From assembly GCA_018771605.1 (NCBI GenBank), contig CP076324.1:62001-126000 (forward strand): a stretch of DNA of 64,000 bases, given 5' to 3'. This stretch comes from Aquificota bacterium (GTDB taxonomy: Bacteria; Aquificota; Aquificia; Aquificales; Aquificaceae). Below are positions 41,131 to 49,405 of this stretch, one piece after another (position 1 is the stretch's first letter; each line of letters starts with the position of its first letter). A model generated the notes under the pieces. It was not told the origin of the DNA. It saw nothing but the letters and a program-made list of their open reading frames with translations, and searched no databases. The position numbers were made by a program, and so were the translations under genes.

Positions 41131-42095
41131 GACAGCTCCAGCATTCTAAGTATGGGCCTTTTTGCCCTCTCTATTATATCCTCTGGCAATATTACCTCGT
41201 TTATCTCTTCCTTTAAGGTTTGGTAGACCTTAGGCAATGTTATACCCTTCATGGTGCAACAATAGACCGTTCCACAGTAGTTCATAGACTCTGGGAAGAT
41301 GTATTCCTTGTTGGGGTTTTTCTTCATAAGTGTGTATTTTAGGCCCACCTCTGTTATCACTATTACCCTTTTTGCCTCACAAGTGGTAGCATAGTTTATT
41401 ATCTGGGAGGTAGAGCCTACAAAGTCTGCAATCTCTATCACCTTGGGGTGGCATTCGGGATGCACGGCCACCTTGGCATCGGGGTATTGTTCTTTTAGCT
41501 TTAGAACCTCCCTTGCGGTAAACTCAAAGTGAGGGGGGCAAAAGCCCTGCCAGATCACAAACTCCTTATCTGGCACATGTTTCTTTACCCAGTTGCCAAG
41601 GGCTTGGTCTGGTATAAAGATGATCTTTTTGCTCTCCAGCTTTTGGACTACCTTTATAGCGTTGGCGGAGGTTACGCAAACGTCAGAGACAGCCTTCACC
41701 TCTGCATTGGTATTTACATAGGCCACCACTTCACCATCGGGATGTTTTTCCTTTAACCTTAAAACATCCTCAGCCCTTATCATATCTGCCATAGGACAGC
41801 CAGATTCAGGGTTAGGATGTAGCACCTTTTTGGTGGGGTTTACTATCTTGGCCGTCTCACACATAAACCGCACACCGCAAAAGACTATGATGTCCGCATC
41901 GGTCTGCGAAGCCCTTCTGGAAAGCTCCAAAGAATCTCCTATAAAATCCGCTATATCTTGAACCTCTGGCCTTTGATAATAATGGGCCAATATGACCACA
42001 TTCTTTTCCTTTGCAAGCCTCCTTATCTCCTCTTGAAGAGCCTTTATATCCTCACCGCTTAACTCTTGATCTTTTACAAGCTCCACCTGTAGCAT
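41127..42095 (-). CDS. nadA: Quinolinate synthase
   Basis: [4Fe-4S] enzyme that condenses iminoaspartate with DHAP in NAD synthesis. 322 residues, A-type. AHYYQRPEVQDIADFIGDSLELS in pattern near the N-terminus; three cluster cysteines in VFCGVRFMCETA, the DVCVTSANA region, and NYCGTVYCCTM; HPECHPKV as well. nadB and nadC are not in the window. Its start overlaps the end of a broken gene by 44 bp. Confidence 0.95.
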   Translation of the reverse strand: MLQVELVKDQELSGEDIKALQEEIRRLAKEKNVVILAHYYQRPEVQDIADFIGDSLELSRRASQTDADIIVFCGVRFMCETAKIVNPTKKVLHPNPESGCPMADMIRAEDVLRLKEKHPDGEVVAYVNTNAEVKAVSDVCVTSANAIKVVQKLESKKIIFIPDQALGNWVKKHVPDKEFVIWQGFCPPHFEFTAREVLKLKEQYPDAKVAVHPECHPKVIEIADFVGSTSQIINYATTCEAKRVIVITEVGLKYTLMKKNPNKEYIFPESMNYCGTVYCCTMKGITLPKVYQTLKEEINEVILPEDIIERAKRPILRMLELS

Positions 42096-42513
42096 AATAA
42101 AAGAATATAAGACCTTCTAGCGTATCTTTTATGAGCTTTTTTATAAAACTGCCAAGTATGCCCTCATTGCCTGCCTTCTTTTTCAAACATTCAACGGCTT
42201 CCTCCAACCCTATAGAGTAAAGTGCTTTTGCTATAACCATAAGCTTATAAATATCCCTATCCTCAAAAAGCATGGCGTATAACTTTTCTGTAGCCCTCTT
42301 TACTTTCTTTTTTCCTATCAGCTAAATTACAAACATCCTTTTTGGAGTTATTGGATTGTCAAGGCCAAGCAAAAGCTTATCCTCGTAGCTTAAGCTTTGA
42401 ACATATCCTAAGTCCTTCCCATAGTAGGGGCACATTCTGTTCTTTTCCAAAACCTCTTTCCAACAGAAGGAACAAAACCACTTTACAAGTTCATAATATA
42501 GTGTTCTGGGCAT
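42052..42513 (-). pseudogene. Zinc-ribbon/HEAT-like helical protein gene interrupted by an in-frame TAG
   Basis: Frame from ATG 42513 reads MPRTLYYELVKWFCSFCWKE to MFVI, then TAG at 42324-42322, then continues in the same frame with LIGKKKVKRATEKLYAMLFEDRDIYKLM and a helical repeat-like part to a stop at 42052. The two halves join without gap or shift, so one nonsense change (CAG to TAG would do) split a gene of about 150 codons. The ribbon CSFC...CPYYG has a tyrosine where the fourth cysteine is expected, a second sign of decay. The end runs 44 bp into nadA. Family not certain. Confidence 0.7.
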
Positions 42514-42531
42514 TTTGCCTATAATATTCCT
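42514..42531. promoter_or_regulatory. 18-bp divergent promoter with overlapping -10 elements
   Basis: Between the start codons of the broken gene (minus) and DUF190 (plus). TATAAT (42520-42525) ends 6 nt before the GTG on the plus strand; TATTAT (42526-42521) ends 7 nt before the ATG on the minus strand. The two -10 elements lie on top of each other. No ribosome sites. Confidence 0.55.
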
Positions 42532-42846
42532 GTGGCTTATCTTTTAGCACGTGTATACCTCAGAGAAGATGATAAGCTGGAGGGAAAGCTTGCCTACAGG
42601 AGGGTCTTGGAGCTATTAAAGGAGTGGGGCGTAGAGGGCGCTACCGTACTTAAGTCCGTTATGGGTTATGGAACCACAAAGAGCTTTCATTATGAGGGGT
42701 TGGAGGTTTTGTCTTATGGTTTGCCTGTAGTGGTTGAGTTTATAGATGAGGAACCAAAGGTGATGACGGCTGTGGAGAGGCTTATTTCAAAGTTTGGGAA
42801 CCTTTTTATCACCCTTGAGGAGGTGCGGCTTTGTCCCTATTCTTAG
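42532..42846 (+). CDS. DUF190 family protein (first copy)
   Basis: 104 residues with a GTG start. DUF190 pattern: ARVYLREDDKLEGKLAYRRVLELLKEWGVEGATVLKSVMGYG in parts, then VVVEFIDEEPKV and FITLEEVRL. The fold resembles PII-like signalling proteins; family members sit beside crcB fluoride channels in many genomes, so a fluoride-related or regulatory role is likely. It overlaps crcB by 16 bp. A second, different copy follows crcB. Confidence 0.85.
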   Translation: MAYLLARVYLREDDKLEGKLAYRRVLELLKEWGVEGATVLKSVMGYGTTKSFHYEGLEVLSYGLPVVVEFIDEEPKVMTAVERLISKFGNLFITLEEVRLCPYS

Positions 42847-43205
42847 CCATAGCCTTGGGCGGAGCTATTGGTTCTGTGCTTAGATTTTTGGTATCCAAAC
42901 TTGTACAAACGAAGGTTGGTGTGGAGTTTCCTGTAGGCACTCTTTTTGTAAACCTCACCTCTGCATTCATCATAGGCTTTGCCTTTTCTTTCCTTGTGGA
43001 AAGGCTGGATATTTCTCCTACCTTTAGAGCCTTTTTTATAACTGGTATTCTTGGCGGATATTCTACCTATTCCACCCTCTTTTATGAAGCCTACTACCTT
43101 ATGATAAACGGTGAGTGGATAAAGCTTGGCTTTTATCTCTTTCTTAGCAATCTTTTGGGCTTGGTTTTTGTTGCCATAGGCTATGGTCTTGGTAAACTTT
43201 TATAA
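42831..43205 (+). CDS. crcB: Fluoride ion channel CrcB (Fluc)
   Basis: Exports fluoride as an antiparallel dimer. 124 residues, four membrane spans. Start is TTG at 42831, fixed by the strong site GAGGAGG seven bases upstream and by the N-terminus MSLFLAIALGGAIGSVLRFL. Family marks: GGAIGSVLRF, GTLFVNLTSAFIIG with the pore Asn, and GGYSTYSTLFYEA with the phenylalanine-box region and the central Na+ site. Sandwiched between two DUF190 genes. No crcB riboswitch precedes it. Confidence 0.94.
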   Translation: MSLFLAIALGGAIGSVLRFLVSKLVQTKVGVEFPVGTLFVNLTSAFIIGFAFSFLVERLDISPTFRAFFITGILGGYSTYSTLFYEAYYLMINGEWIKLGFYLFLSNLLGLVFVAIGYGLGKLL

Positions 43206-43208
43206 GCT

Positions 43209-43529
43209 ATGAAGTGTGAAGAGGCGGTGCTTGTAAGGGTCTTTTTTGGAGAGGATGACAAGTATGGGGGCAAGCCACTATATAGGTATATGGTGGAGTT
43301 CTGCAGAGAAAGAGGTGTGGCAGGTGCCACTGTCTTTAGAGGTATCCTTGGCTATGGCAAGTCTTCCGTTATACACAAGGCTGGCCTGCTGGCTCTGTCT
43401 TCCGACCTTCCCATGGTGGTAGAGATAGTGGACTGTGAGGAAAAGATACAAGAGATACTTCCAGAGCTTTCAAAGATGGTAAAGGATGGCATAATAACCC
43501 TTGAAAAGGTAAAAGTGGTCAAGGCTTAA
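43209..43529 (+). CDS. DUF190 family protein (second copy)
   Basis: 106 residues, same pattern as the first copy: VRVFFGEDDKYGGKPLYRYMVEFCRERGVAGATVFRGILGYG in parts, VVEIVDCEEKI and GIITLEKVKV. It is clearly diverged from the first copy, so this is not a recent duplication. It begins 3 bp after crcB and overlaps the surE end on the other strand by 11 bp. Confidence 0.85.
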   Translation: MKCEEAVLVRVFFGEDDKYGGKPLYRYMVEFCRERGVAGATVFRGILGYGKSSVIHKAGLLALSSDLPMVVEIVDCEEKIQEILPELSKMVKDGIITLEKVKVVKA

Positions 43530-44271
43530 AGACCTCTTTTAAGCTCTCAAGATATTTGTAGTTTGTGAGGTCAAGCTGGAGTGGAGTAATTGACACATAA
43601 CCATGGTATACAGCCCAGTAGTCTGTGCCCTCCTCAAGGTGCCATCCAAACTCTTCAGCTGTTATCCAATATAGTGGTCTTCCAGAGGGGTCCAAAAGCT
43701 TTAGAACCTTTTCCTTGTAAGCCCTTCTTCCTTGGCGTGTCACCATAAAGCCCTTTATCTCTTCCTTTGGAAGGTTTGGAATGTTTACATTGAGATAAAC
43801 ATCCTCTGGCATGCCTTTTTCAAGCACCTTGACAACCACCTCTTTTGCAATCTTTGCCACCTCAGAAAAGTTTATATCCTCCCTTCCAAAGGCGGAAAAG
43901 GCAATGGAAGGAATGCCCAATATCCTACCCTCCATAGCTCCAGATACGGTGCCAGAGTAAGTAATGTCCTCTCCAAGGTTTGGCCCTTCGTTTATGCCAG
44001 AACAAACAAGATCTGGCCTTTTACCATCAAGGAAAAGGTAATATCCAAAATGCACGCAGTCCGCAGGCGTTCCACCTATAACAGTCCAAAAGTCCTCATC
44101 CACCCTTCTTATCCTAAGAGGTTGTGTAAAGGTTAAGGAGTGGCCCACACCGCTAAGGTTTCTGTCTGGAGCCACCGTTATAACCCTTCCAAGCTTTTTT
44201 AGCTCTTCCCTTAAGGCCCTTATACCTTCGGAAAAATAGCCATCATCGTTGGTAAGCAAAAAGGTAGGCAT
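43519..44271 (-). CDS. surE: 5'/3'-nucleotidase SurE
   Basis: Metal-dependent phosphatase on nucleoside monophosphates, linked to stationary-phase survival. 250 residues. Starts MPTFLLTNDDGYFSEG with the Asp-Asp metal pair; then VAPDRNLSGVGHSLTF, GTPADCVHFG and SGINEGPNLGEDITYSGTV in parts. The start lies 19 bp from the divergent dnaC start, with TAAAAT 7 nt upstream and no ribosome site. Confidence 0.95.
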   Translation of the reverse strand: MPTFLLTNDDGYFSEGIRALREELKKLGRVITVAPDRNLSGVGHSLTFTQPLRIRRVDEDFWTVIGGTPADCVHFGYYLFLDGKRPDLVCSGINEGPNLGEDITYSGTVSGAMEGRILGIPSIAFSAFGREDINFSEVAKIAKEVVVKVLEKGMPEDVYLNVNIPNLPKEEIKGFMVTRQGRRAYKEKVLKLLDPSGRPLYWITAEEFGWHLEEGTDYWAVYHGYVSITPLQLDLTNYKYLESLKEVFKP

Positions 44272-44290
44272 AGCCTATATTTTAATCCTT
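44272..44290. promoter_or_regulatory. 19-bp divergent promoter surE / dnaC
   Basis: CCTATATTTTAATCC core. Minus strand: TAAAAT (44284-44279) ends 7 nt before the surE ATG. Plus strand: TATATT (44276-44281) ends 9 nt before the dnaC ATG. Overlapping -10-like elements, no ribosome site on either side. Confidence 0.5.
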
Positions 44291-44941
44291 ATGGAGTGTC
44301 CCAAATGTAAAGGCACAGGCTTTATAGATAAGGGAGGTGTGGTAGAGCTTTGTTCTTGCAGGTATGAGGGTGTAAACCTTCAAAAGTATTTGAACATCCC
44401 ACCAAGGTTTATAAACGCAGAGTTTGAAAACTACATGCCCATATCTCCTTCCCAAAAGACAGCCCTTGAGATATGCCTTCATTATGCGCACAGCTTTGAC
44501 CCAAAGGAAGGAAAAGGACTAACCCTTGTGGGACCACCTTCCATGGGAAAAACCCACCTTGCGGTAGCTACCCTAAAAAACATCTATAGGTTAAAAAGGG
44601 TCAGGGGCTTTTTCTTTGACACAAAGGACCTCTTTTATAGGCTTCAAAGCTACGCAGGGTCGGACAAAATGAACAAGCTTATGAACTTTTTGATAAACGT
44701 GCCTCTTTTGGTCCTTGATGACCTTGGCAGTGAAAGGCTCTCCGACTGGAGGGTGGAGGTACTCTCTTACATAATCAGCACAAGGTATAACTACCTTAAA
44801 AGCACCATAATAACCACCAACTACCCCTTGTTAAAAAGGGAAGAGGAAGGCCAATCCCTTGAAGAGAGGCTTTCACCGGCAATAGTTAGCAAGATATACC
44901 AGATGAACGACCTAATAAACATAAGCTCTCTGGCTAAATAA
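44291..44941 (+). CDS. dnaC: DnaC-type helicase-loader ATPase
   Basis: AAA+ ATPase that helps load the replicative helicase. Start at 44291 (MECPKCKGTGFI); the longer frame runs through surE's start. 216 residues: a zinc-finger-like CPKCKGTGFIDKGG...CSC at the N-terminus, Walker A GPPSMGKTHLA (about 80-90), Walker B LLVLDDLGSERLS, sensor IITTNY. Structures of the Aquifex aeolicus protein exist under this name. IstB-like transposition ATPases look similar, but there is no IstA neighbour. Confidence 0.88.
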   Translation: MECPKCKGTGFIDKGGVVELCSCRYEGVNLQKYLNIPPRFINAEFENYMPISPSQKTALEICLHYAHSFDPKEGKGLTLVGPPSMGKTHLAVATLKNIYRLKRVRGFFFDTKDLFYRLQSYAGSDKMNKLMNFLINVPLLVLDDLGSERLSDWRVEVLSYIISTRYNYLKSTIITTNYPLLKREEEGQSLEERLSPAIVSKIYQMNDLINISSLAK

Positions 44942-45590
44942 AAAGGGCAATCACAAGGGAAGGCATCAAATTTAATAGCTTAAGGTTTTCCAAAAGGCCA
45001 AATATTTTAAGTGATGTAAGCACCATAAGGCCACCACCTATAAAGAGGGTGTTGGAAAGGGCTTGACCTTTTAGAAAATCACCGTAAAAGTAGGCCAAAA
45101 GGGTGATAGAACCTTGAAATAAAAGCACATAAATAGCGGAAAAGATAACACCCCTTCCAAGTGAAGAGGAAAGGATTATGGAAGAAAAGCCATCCATAAA
45201 GGCCTTTGAGAGGATAAGAGTGCTATCACCCTTTGTCCCTTCAAGGATACAGCCTACAAGGGTCATAGGACCAACCGTAAAAAGCAAAGAGGCGGATATA
45301 AAGCCCCTTGTAAAGCCAGAAGAGCCTTTTGATATGCCTTCAATTCTCTCTTCCAGCCTAAAAAGGGTGCCAAGAGAGGACCCAACTACCAAAAGGAAGA
45401 AAACCTTAAGCATCTCTGGCTTGTTCTCTGAGATAAGCCTTATTCCAAGGAGTAAGGTAAAGAGGCCAATGCCCCACATGATGGAAGTTCTAAGGCTTTG
45501 TGGCAAAAGATGAGAAAACCTAAGGCCTATAAAGCTTCCAGCCACTACCAAGCTTGCGTTCACCAAGGTTCCAAAGGTGGGAAACATCAA
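44934..45590 (-). CDS. DUF554 family membrane protein
   Basis: 218 residues, about 6-7 spans. Family pattern: FGTLVNASLVVAGSFIGL at the start, MWGIGLFTLLLGIRL, VVGSSLGTLFRLEERIEG in parts, and FVGPMTLVGC-like TVGPMTLVGCILEGTKGD. The function is unknown (B. subtilis YdfK relatives). Overlaps dnaC by 8 bp at the 3' end and the glycosyltransferase gene upstream by 4 bp. Confidence 0.88.
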   Translation of the reverse strand: MMFPTFGTLVNASLVVAGSFIGLRFSHLLPQSLRTSIMWGIGLFTLLLGIRLISENKPEMLKVFFLLVVGSSLGTLFRLEERIEGISKGSSGFTRGFISASLLFTVGPMTLVGCILEGTKGDSTLILSKAFMDGFSSIILSSSLGRGVIFSAIYVLLFQGSITLLAYFYGDFLKGQALSNTLFIGGGLMVLTSLKIFGLLENLKLLNLMPSLVIALFI

Positions 45591-46795
45591 CTTTGGCTAT
45601 CTTGTTGAGACTGTGCTTGGGCCAATATATCTTGGAAAGTTTTGTATAGAAACTCTGCCCTATCCTTGGGTGTATAGCTTTGAAGCACTTTCTCCCTTGC
45701 CCTCTGTCCTATTTCCCTTGCTTCCTGAAGGTTTTCCAAGTAATATACCACCTTCTCTTCTATGTCCGCTCTGTCAAGAGGCAAGTAGGTTATTACCTCT
45801 TCCTCTGGTGTGAAGAAACCTCCAAGGGTTGCCCTAAAGTCCACCATGGGTGCGCTACCCATAAATGCCACCTCTAAAGGAACAAAGCCTACACCAGTAG
45901 GAACTGTATGAGGATAGCTAAGTATGGTTATATGGGACCTGCCTATCAATTCTAAGGCTTCACTCCAGCCGTTCGTGCTTATATGCTCATGGCCCTCTTT
46001 CAATTCACCCTCAAAGGCGCCCAATATCTTAAGGTTTATCCCTTCAAGGAAGCTAAGAATATACCACCTTTTCCTTGCGGTGGCATAAAAGCTAATATCG
46101 TTCAAAAGCTTAAGGTAATCTTGGAAGTTTTCTTGTCTCCATCGGTTGAACTCCTCTTGGAAGCCTGGGTTAAACATGGAAAGAATATACTCGCTTGCAT
46201 AAAGTATATGGGCCTCTGGGTTTCTAAAGAGGAACTCACCCACTTCAAAGAAATAGGGGATAAAGTCCTCTCTTAGATTCTGTAGCATCTGCTGTGCCAA
46301 GATTTGGGGGTCAATGGCTGGGCCAAGGAAGATGGCCTCTATGTCCTTTTCCTCTGGAATGCTTGGCATCTGCTTTGGGTCTATAAAGGGCGTCATATAT
46401 AGCGTACCTCTTTCATGCCCAAGAAGCCTTAAACTGTCTGCATATTTTAGGTCCGATATAACTAAAAGGAGGTTATTGGCATTTTTTAGGTCCAAAAGGA
46501 TAGGGAAATGGAAAAGAGGCTCATCTGCAAGGAGGCTAACATGGACAAAACCAAAGGCATCAAAGACGGGAATTCTTTGACCCTCTCTTTCTCCAAAGAT
46601 AACACAGCTACCGTTTACATCAAGGGTAAAGTAGGGTGAAAAGTCCAAAAGCTCTTGCACCCTGTCTTGCAGATCGCCTTGGCTTAGGTCCAATTCTTTT
46701 ACCTCAGCTCCCAACTCCCTAAGGTAATCTACTAAACCGAGCATATGTCTGTTTATTCCAAGGTCTTCTCCTTGCTTCAAGAAGGCTATCCTCAT
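45587..46795 (-). CDS. Glycosyltransferase-like protein (CgeB/GT-B type)
   Basis: 402 residues from ATG 46795 (MRIAFLKQGEDLG); upstream ATGs add an untypical MYVMIFKA. Two Rossmann-like halves; the second has SHITILSYPHTVPTGVGFVPLEVAFMGSAPMVD in parts, DFRATLGGFFTPEEEVITY and a C-terminal helix AREIGQRAREKVLQSYTPKDRAEFLY, which matches the end of GT-B enzymes of the CgeB/DUF3880 kind. Acceptor and donor unknown. No signal peptide. Confidence 0.7.
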   Translation of the reverse strand: MRIAFLKQGEDLGINRHMLGLVDYLRELGAEVKELDLSQGDLQDRVQELLDFSPYFTLDVNGSCVIFGEREGQRIPVFDAFGFVHVSLLADEPLFHFPILLDLKNANNLLLVISDLKYADSLRLLGHERGTLYMTPFIDPKQMPSIPEEKDIEAIFLGPAIDPQILAQQMLQNLREDFIPYFFEVGEFLFRNPEAHILYASEYILSMFNPGFQEEFNRWRQENFQDYLKLLNDISFYATARKRWYILSFLEGINLKILGAFEGELKEGHEHISTNGWSEALELIGRSHITILSYPHTVPTGVGFVPLEVAFMGSAPMVDFRATLGGFFTPEEEVITYLPLDRADIEEKVVYYLENLQEAREIGQRAREKVLQSYTPKDRAEFLYKTFQDILAQAQSQQDSQS

Positions 46796-46836
46796 GGCTT
46801 TAAAAATCATAACATACATATAAGGTGAAAATTTTG

Positions 46837-46858
46837 GTAAAAAATAAATGAGACAAAC
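46837..46858 (+). repeat. Dispersed intergenic repeat, copy C
   Basis: Contains AAAAAATAAATGAGACAA followed by AC as in copy A. Lies about 120 bp upstream of the tolC-like gene. Confidence 0.65.
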
Positions 46859-46924
46859 GACCTTAGGAACACATGGTGTAAAGCACTATAATTTTTAAAG
46901 GATGATGTTAGGAGGGATGGTGGA

Positions 46925-46954
46925 TTGACCAGAATAAGAATATTAGAATATAAT
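46925..46954 (+). promoter_or_regulatory. Candidate promoter of the RND efflux operon
   Basis: TTGACC at 46925-46930, 18-bp spacer, TATAAT at 46949-46954; AAAGGAG ribosome site before the ATG at 46978. A second TATAAT at 46887-46892 upstream could be another start. Confidence 0.55.
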
Positions 46955-46977
46955 TATATTGTTAAAGGAGTTGTGCC

Positions 46978-48288
46978 ATGATCGCTATAATCTTATTGGC
47001 CTTATGGTCTGCTGTGTTGTTTGCCAAGGAGCTTAGCCTACAAGAGGCCATAGACCTTGCCCTCAAAAACAGTCCAATAATAAAGGCTTCCCAAAGGGAT
47101 GTGAAGGCTCAAGAGCTTGAGCTAAAGGCTGCCAGAGGCGCCCTTTTCCCAAGGATAAAGCTTGAGGAAACCTACACAAGGACCGATGTGCCAGCCTACG
47201 CCTTTATGAGCAAGCTAAACCAAGAGAGGATCACCTTACAAGACCTTGACCCTTCAAAGCTAAACAATCCATCCTCCATAAACAACTTTGAAACAAAGCT
47301 AAGCTTGGAAGTGCCTATATGGCTCGGTGGTAAAATCCAGTCCGCCAAAAGGATGGCCGAATACGAGTACAAGGCTGTAAGCCTTGAGGCAAGCAGAAAA
47401 GAAGAAGAGGTAATAAGGCAGGTCTATCATACCTATGCGGATGTGGCCTTGGCAAAGGAAGCCGTAGAGGTATCCAAACAAGCTGTGGAGGATGCAAAGG
47501 AACACTTGAGGCTTGCCGAGCAGATGCATAAGGTAGGGATGGGGCTTTTGTCCGATGTGCTGAGGGCTCAAGTTTATCTTTCAAAGGCCCAAGAGAACTT
47601 AGAAAAGGCTGAGAGAAATTACAGCGTGGCAAAAAGAGGCCTTGAGGTTGTTATAGGCCTCAGGCTTGGAGATTTTGAGGTGGAAGGCCTAAAGGTGTGC
47701 CCGCAGGTAAATGTGGAAGGGCTAAAGGAAAAGGCACTCCAAAGAAGGGATATAAAAGCTATGGAAGAGAGATTAAGGACCTTGCAAGAGGCCTATAGGT
47801 TTACCCTCTCTGATAACCTTCCACACATATACGCCTTTGGCCAATACTTCCTTAACTCAAAGGACCATCCCTTCGGTTCCGATGGTAAGGGCTACATGGT
47901 TGGTATTGGCTTTTCTTGGGCTTTTGACACGGGCCTTACCACTCTTAGGAAGGCTCAAGCAAACCTTGAAAGAAGGTATGGATTGGAAGAGAGGATAAGG
48001 CTTATGAAGGACATGGCCTTGCTTGATGTAGAAAAGGCCTATGCAGAGTATAAGAATGCTCTTGATATGCTAAGGTCTGCAGAGGACAGGATTAAGGCAA
48101 GCAAGGAAGTTTTAAGAGTTATTGAGTTAAGGTACAAAAACGGCCTTGCCAGAATGGTGGATATTTTGGATGCACAAACAGAATTGGATAAGGCAAGGCT
48201 TGAAAGGATACAAGCCATAAACGCATGCCATAAGGCTTATGCAGACCTTCTTTTTGGTGCAGGCTTAACAGAGGAGGTGAAAAGATGA
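46978..48288 (+). CDS. TolC-family outer-membrane efflux protein
   Basis: 436 residues: signal peptide (about 1-15), then LSLQEAIDLALKNSPIIKASQRDVKAQ in parts, the classic TolC start, long coiled-coil helices, and a second half-repeat with AEYKNALDMLRSAEDRIKASKEVLRVIELRYKNGLARMVDILDAQTEL in parts. It forms the outer-membrane channel for the adaptor and pump encoded just downstream (4-bp overlap). A lipoprotein cysteine is absent. Confidence 0.92.
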   Translation: MIAIILLALWSAVLFAKELSLQEAIDLALKNSPIIKASQRDVKAQELELKAARGALFPRIKLEETYTRTDVPAYAFMSKLNQERITLQDLDPSKLNNPSSINNFETKLSLEVPIWLGGKIQSAKRMAEYEYKAVSLEASRKEEEVIRQVYHTYADVALAKEAVEVSKQAVEDAKEHLRLAEQMHKVGMGLLSDVLRAQVYLSKAQENLEKAERNYSVAKRGLEVVIGLRLGDFEVEGLKVCPQVNVEGLKEKALQRRDIKAMEERLRTLQEAYRFTLSDNLPHIYAFGQYFLNSKDHPFGSDGKGYMVGIGFSWAFDTGLTTLRKAQANLERRYGLEERIRLMKDMALLDVEKAYAEYKNALDMLRSAEDRIKASKEVLRVIELRYKNGLARMVDILDAQTELDKARLERIQAINACHKAYADLLFGAGLTEEVKR

Positions 48289-49403
48289 AAGGTTGGATAA
48301 AGTATGTAGCTTTTGCCTTTGCAATGCTTTTGGTAATTTTGTGGCTTGGTGGCTTTTTCTCCCATAGGGAAAGGGCTGGGGAAGTAAAGAAAGAGACGGC
48401 CACCGTGGGAGGTCTAACCGTAGGCTCTGTGGAAAAGGTTTCTGAGATAAGCTCTCCCTACACTGGGCAGATAGTGGCGGACAAGAGGATAGAGGTAAGC
48501 ACCAGGATAATGGGGAAGGTGAAGAAGGTTTTTGTGCAAGAGGGGCAGATGGTAAGGCCTGGACAGGTTCTTGTGGAAGTGGATGCGCAGGATATAAAGG
48601 CGCAAGTTTCTGCGGTAAATGAGCAGATAGCTCAGGCCGAGCAAGCTCTCAAGTCTGCCATGGCAAACTACGAGGCCGTAAGCAAAACCTTTGAAAGGTA
48701 TTCAAGGCTTTTAAAAGAAGGGGCCATAACACAGCAGGAGTTTGACCAGATAAAGGCCCAGTATGAGTCTGCAAAGGCTCAGGTAGAACAGGCAAAAGCT
48801 GGCATAAGGGCCTTACAAAACCAAAAACAAGCGGTGGCAAGCAATTTAAACTATGCAAGCCTTGTATCACCAGTGGAAGGCTATGTGGCACACAAACAGG
48901 TGGATGTGGGAGATTTGGCAGTGCCAGGACAGCCCTTGCTTGTGGTAGAGTCCCCACCCTACCTTTTTGAAGTATTCCTACCAGAAAGGTTCGTTGGGAA
49001 GATAAAGGTAGGCCAAGAGTATGAGGTGTATGTGCCAAGCCTTGGCAAAAACCTAAGGGCTAAAGTGAAAGAAGTGTCTTCCGCCCTTGACCCAGCCACA
49101 AAGACCTTTAGAGTAAAGCTTGAGCTTGAACAAAATAAGGAATTAAGGAGTGGTATGTACGGAAGCCTTCTTATACCAGAAAAGGTAGAAGCCCTTTTGG
49201 TGCCAGAATCAGCCATAGTTAGGAGGTTTGACTTTACAGGGGTATGGGTTGTAAAGCCCGACAACACCTTGGAGCTTAGGTTTGTAAAGCTTGGAGAAAG
49301 AAGGGGTGATAAGGTGGAAGTTCTGTCTGGTCTTAAGGAAGGAGAAAGGATAGTTATACAGGGCATAGAAAAGGCCTGCGAAGGCTGTAGGGTAGGAGGT
49401 TAA
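48285..49403 (+). CDS. RND efflux periplasmic adaptor (membrane fusion protein)
   Basis: 372 residues: N-terminal membrane anchor (about 7-25, AFAFAMLLVILWLGGFF), lipoyl half KVFVQEGQMVRPGQVLVEVDAQD, a long alpha-hairpin (about 100-185, rich in Q and A), second lipoyl half YVAHKQVDVGDLAVPGQPLLVV in parts, and the beta-barrel/MP domain with VPESAIVRR. Joins the inner-membrane pump to the TolC-like channel. Overlaps tolC by 4 bp and precedes the pump gene by 2 bp. Confidence 0.93.
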   Translation: MKGWIKYVAFAFAMLLVILWLGGFFSHRERAGEVKKETATVGGLTVGSVEKVSEISSPYTGQIVADKRIEVSTRIMGKVKKVFVQEGQMVRPGQVLVEVDAQDIKAQVSAVNEQIAQAEQALKSAMANYEAVSKTFERYSRLLKEGAITQQEFDQIKAQYESAKAQVEQAKAGIRALQNQKQAVASNLNYASLVSPVEGYVAHKQVDVGDLAVPGQPLLVVESPPYLFEVFLPERFVGKIKVGQEYEVYVPSLGKNLRAKVKEVSSALDPATKTFRVKLELEQNKELRSGMYGSLLIPEKVEALLVPESAIVRRFDFTGVWVVKPDNTLELRFVKLGERRGDKVEVLSGLKEGERIVIQGIEKACEGCRVGG

Positions 49404-49405
49404 GA

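Noticed and set aside
42300-42531. Possible fluoride riboswitch for crcB
   Set aside because: Only 18 bp lie between the divergent starts upstream of DUF190-crcB, and no crcB-motif pseudoknot pattern was seen.
46902-46928. Eight-codon ORF (MMLGGMVD) after a TATAAT upstream of the tolC-like gene
   Set aside because: Too short and unsupported to call a leader peptide; the stop overlaps the TTGACC of the nearer promoter.
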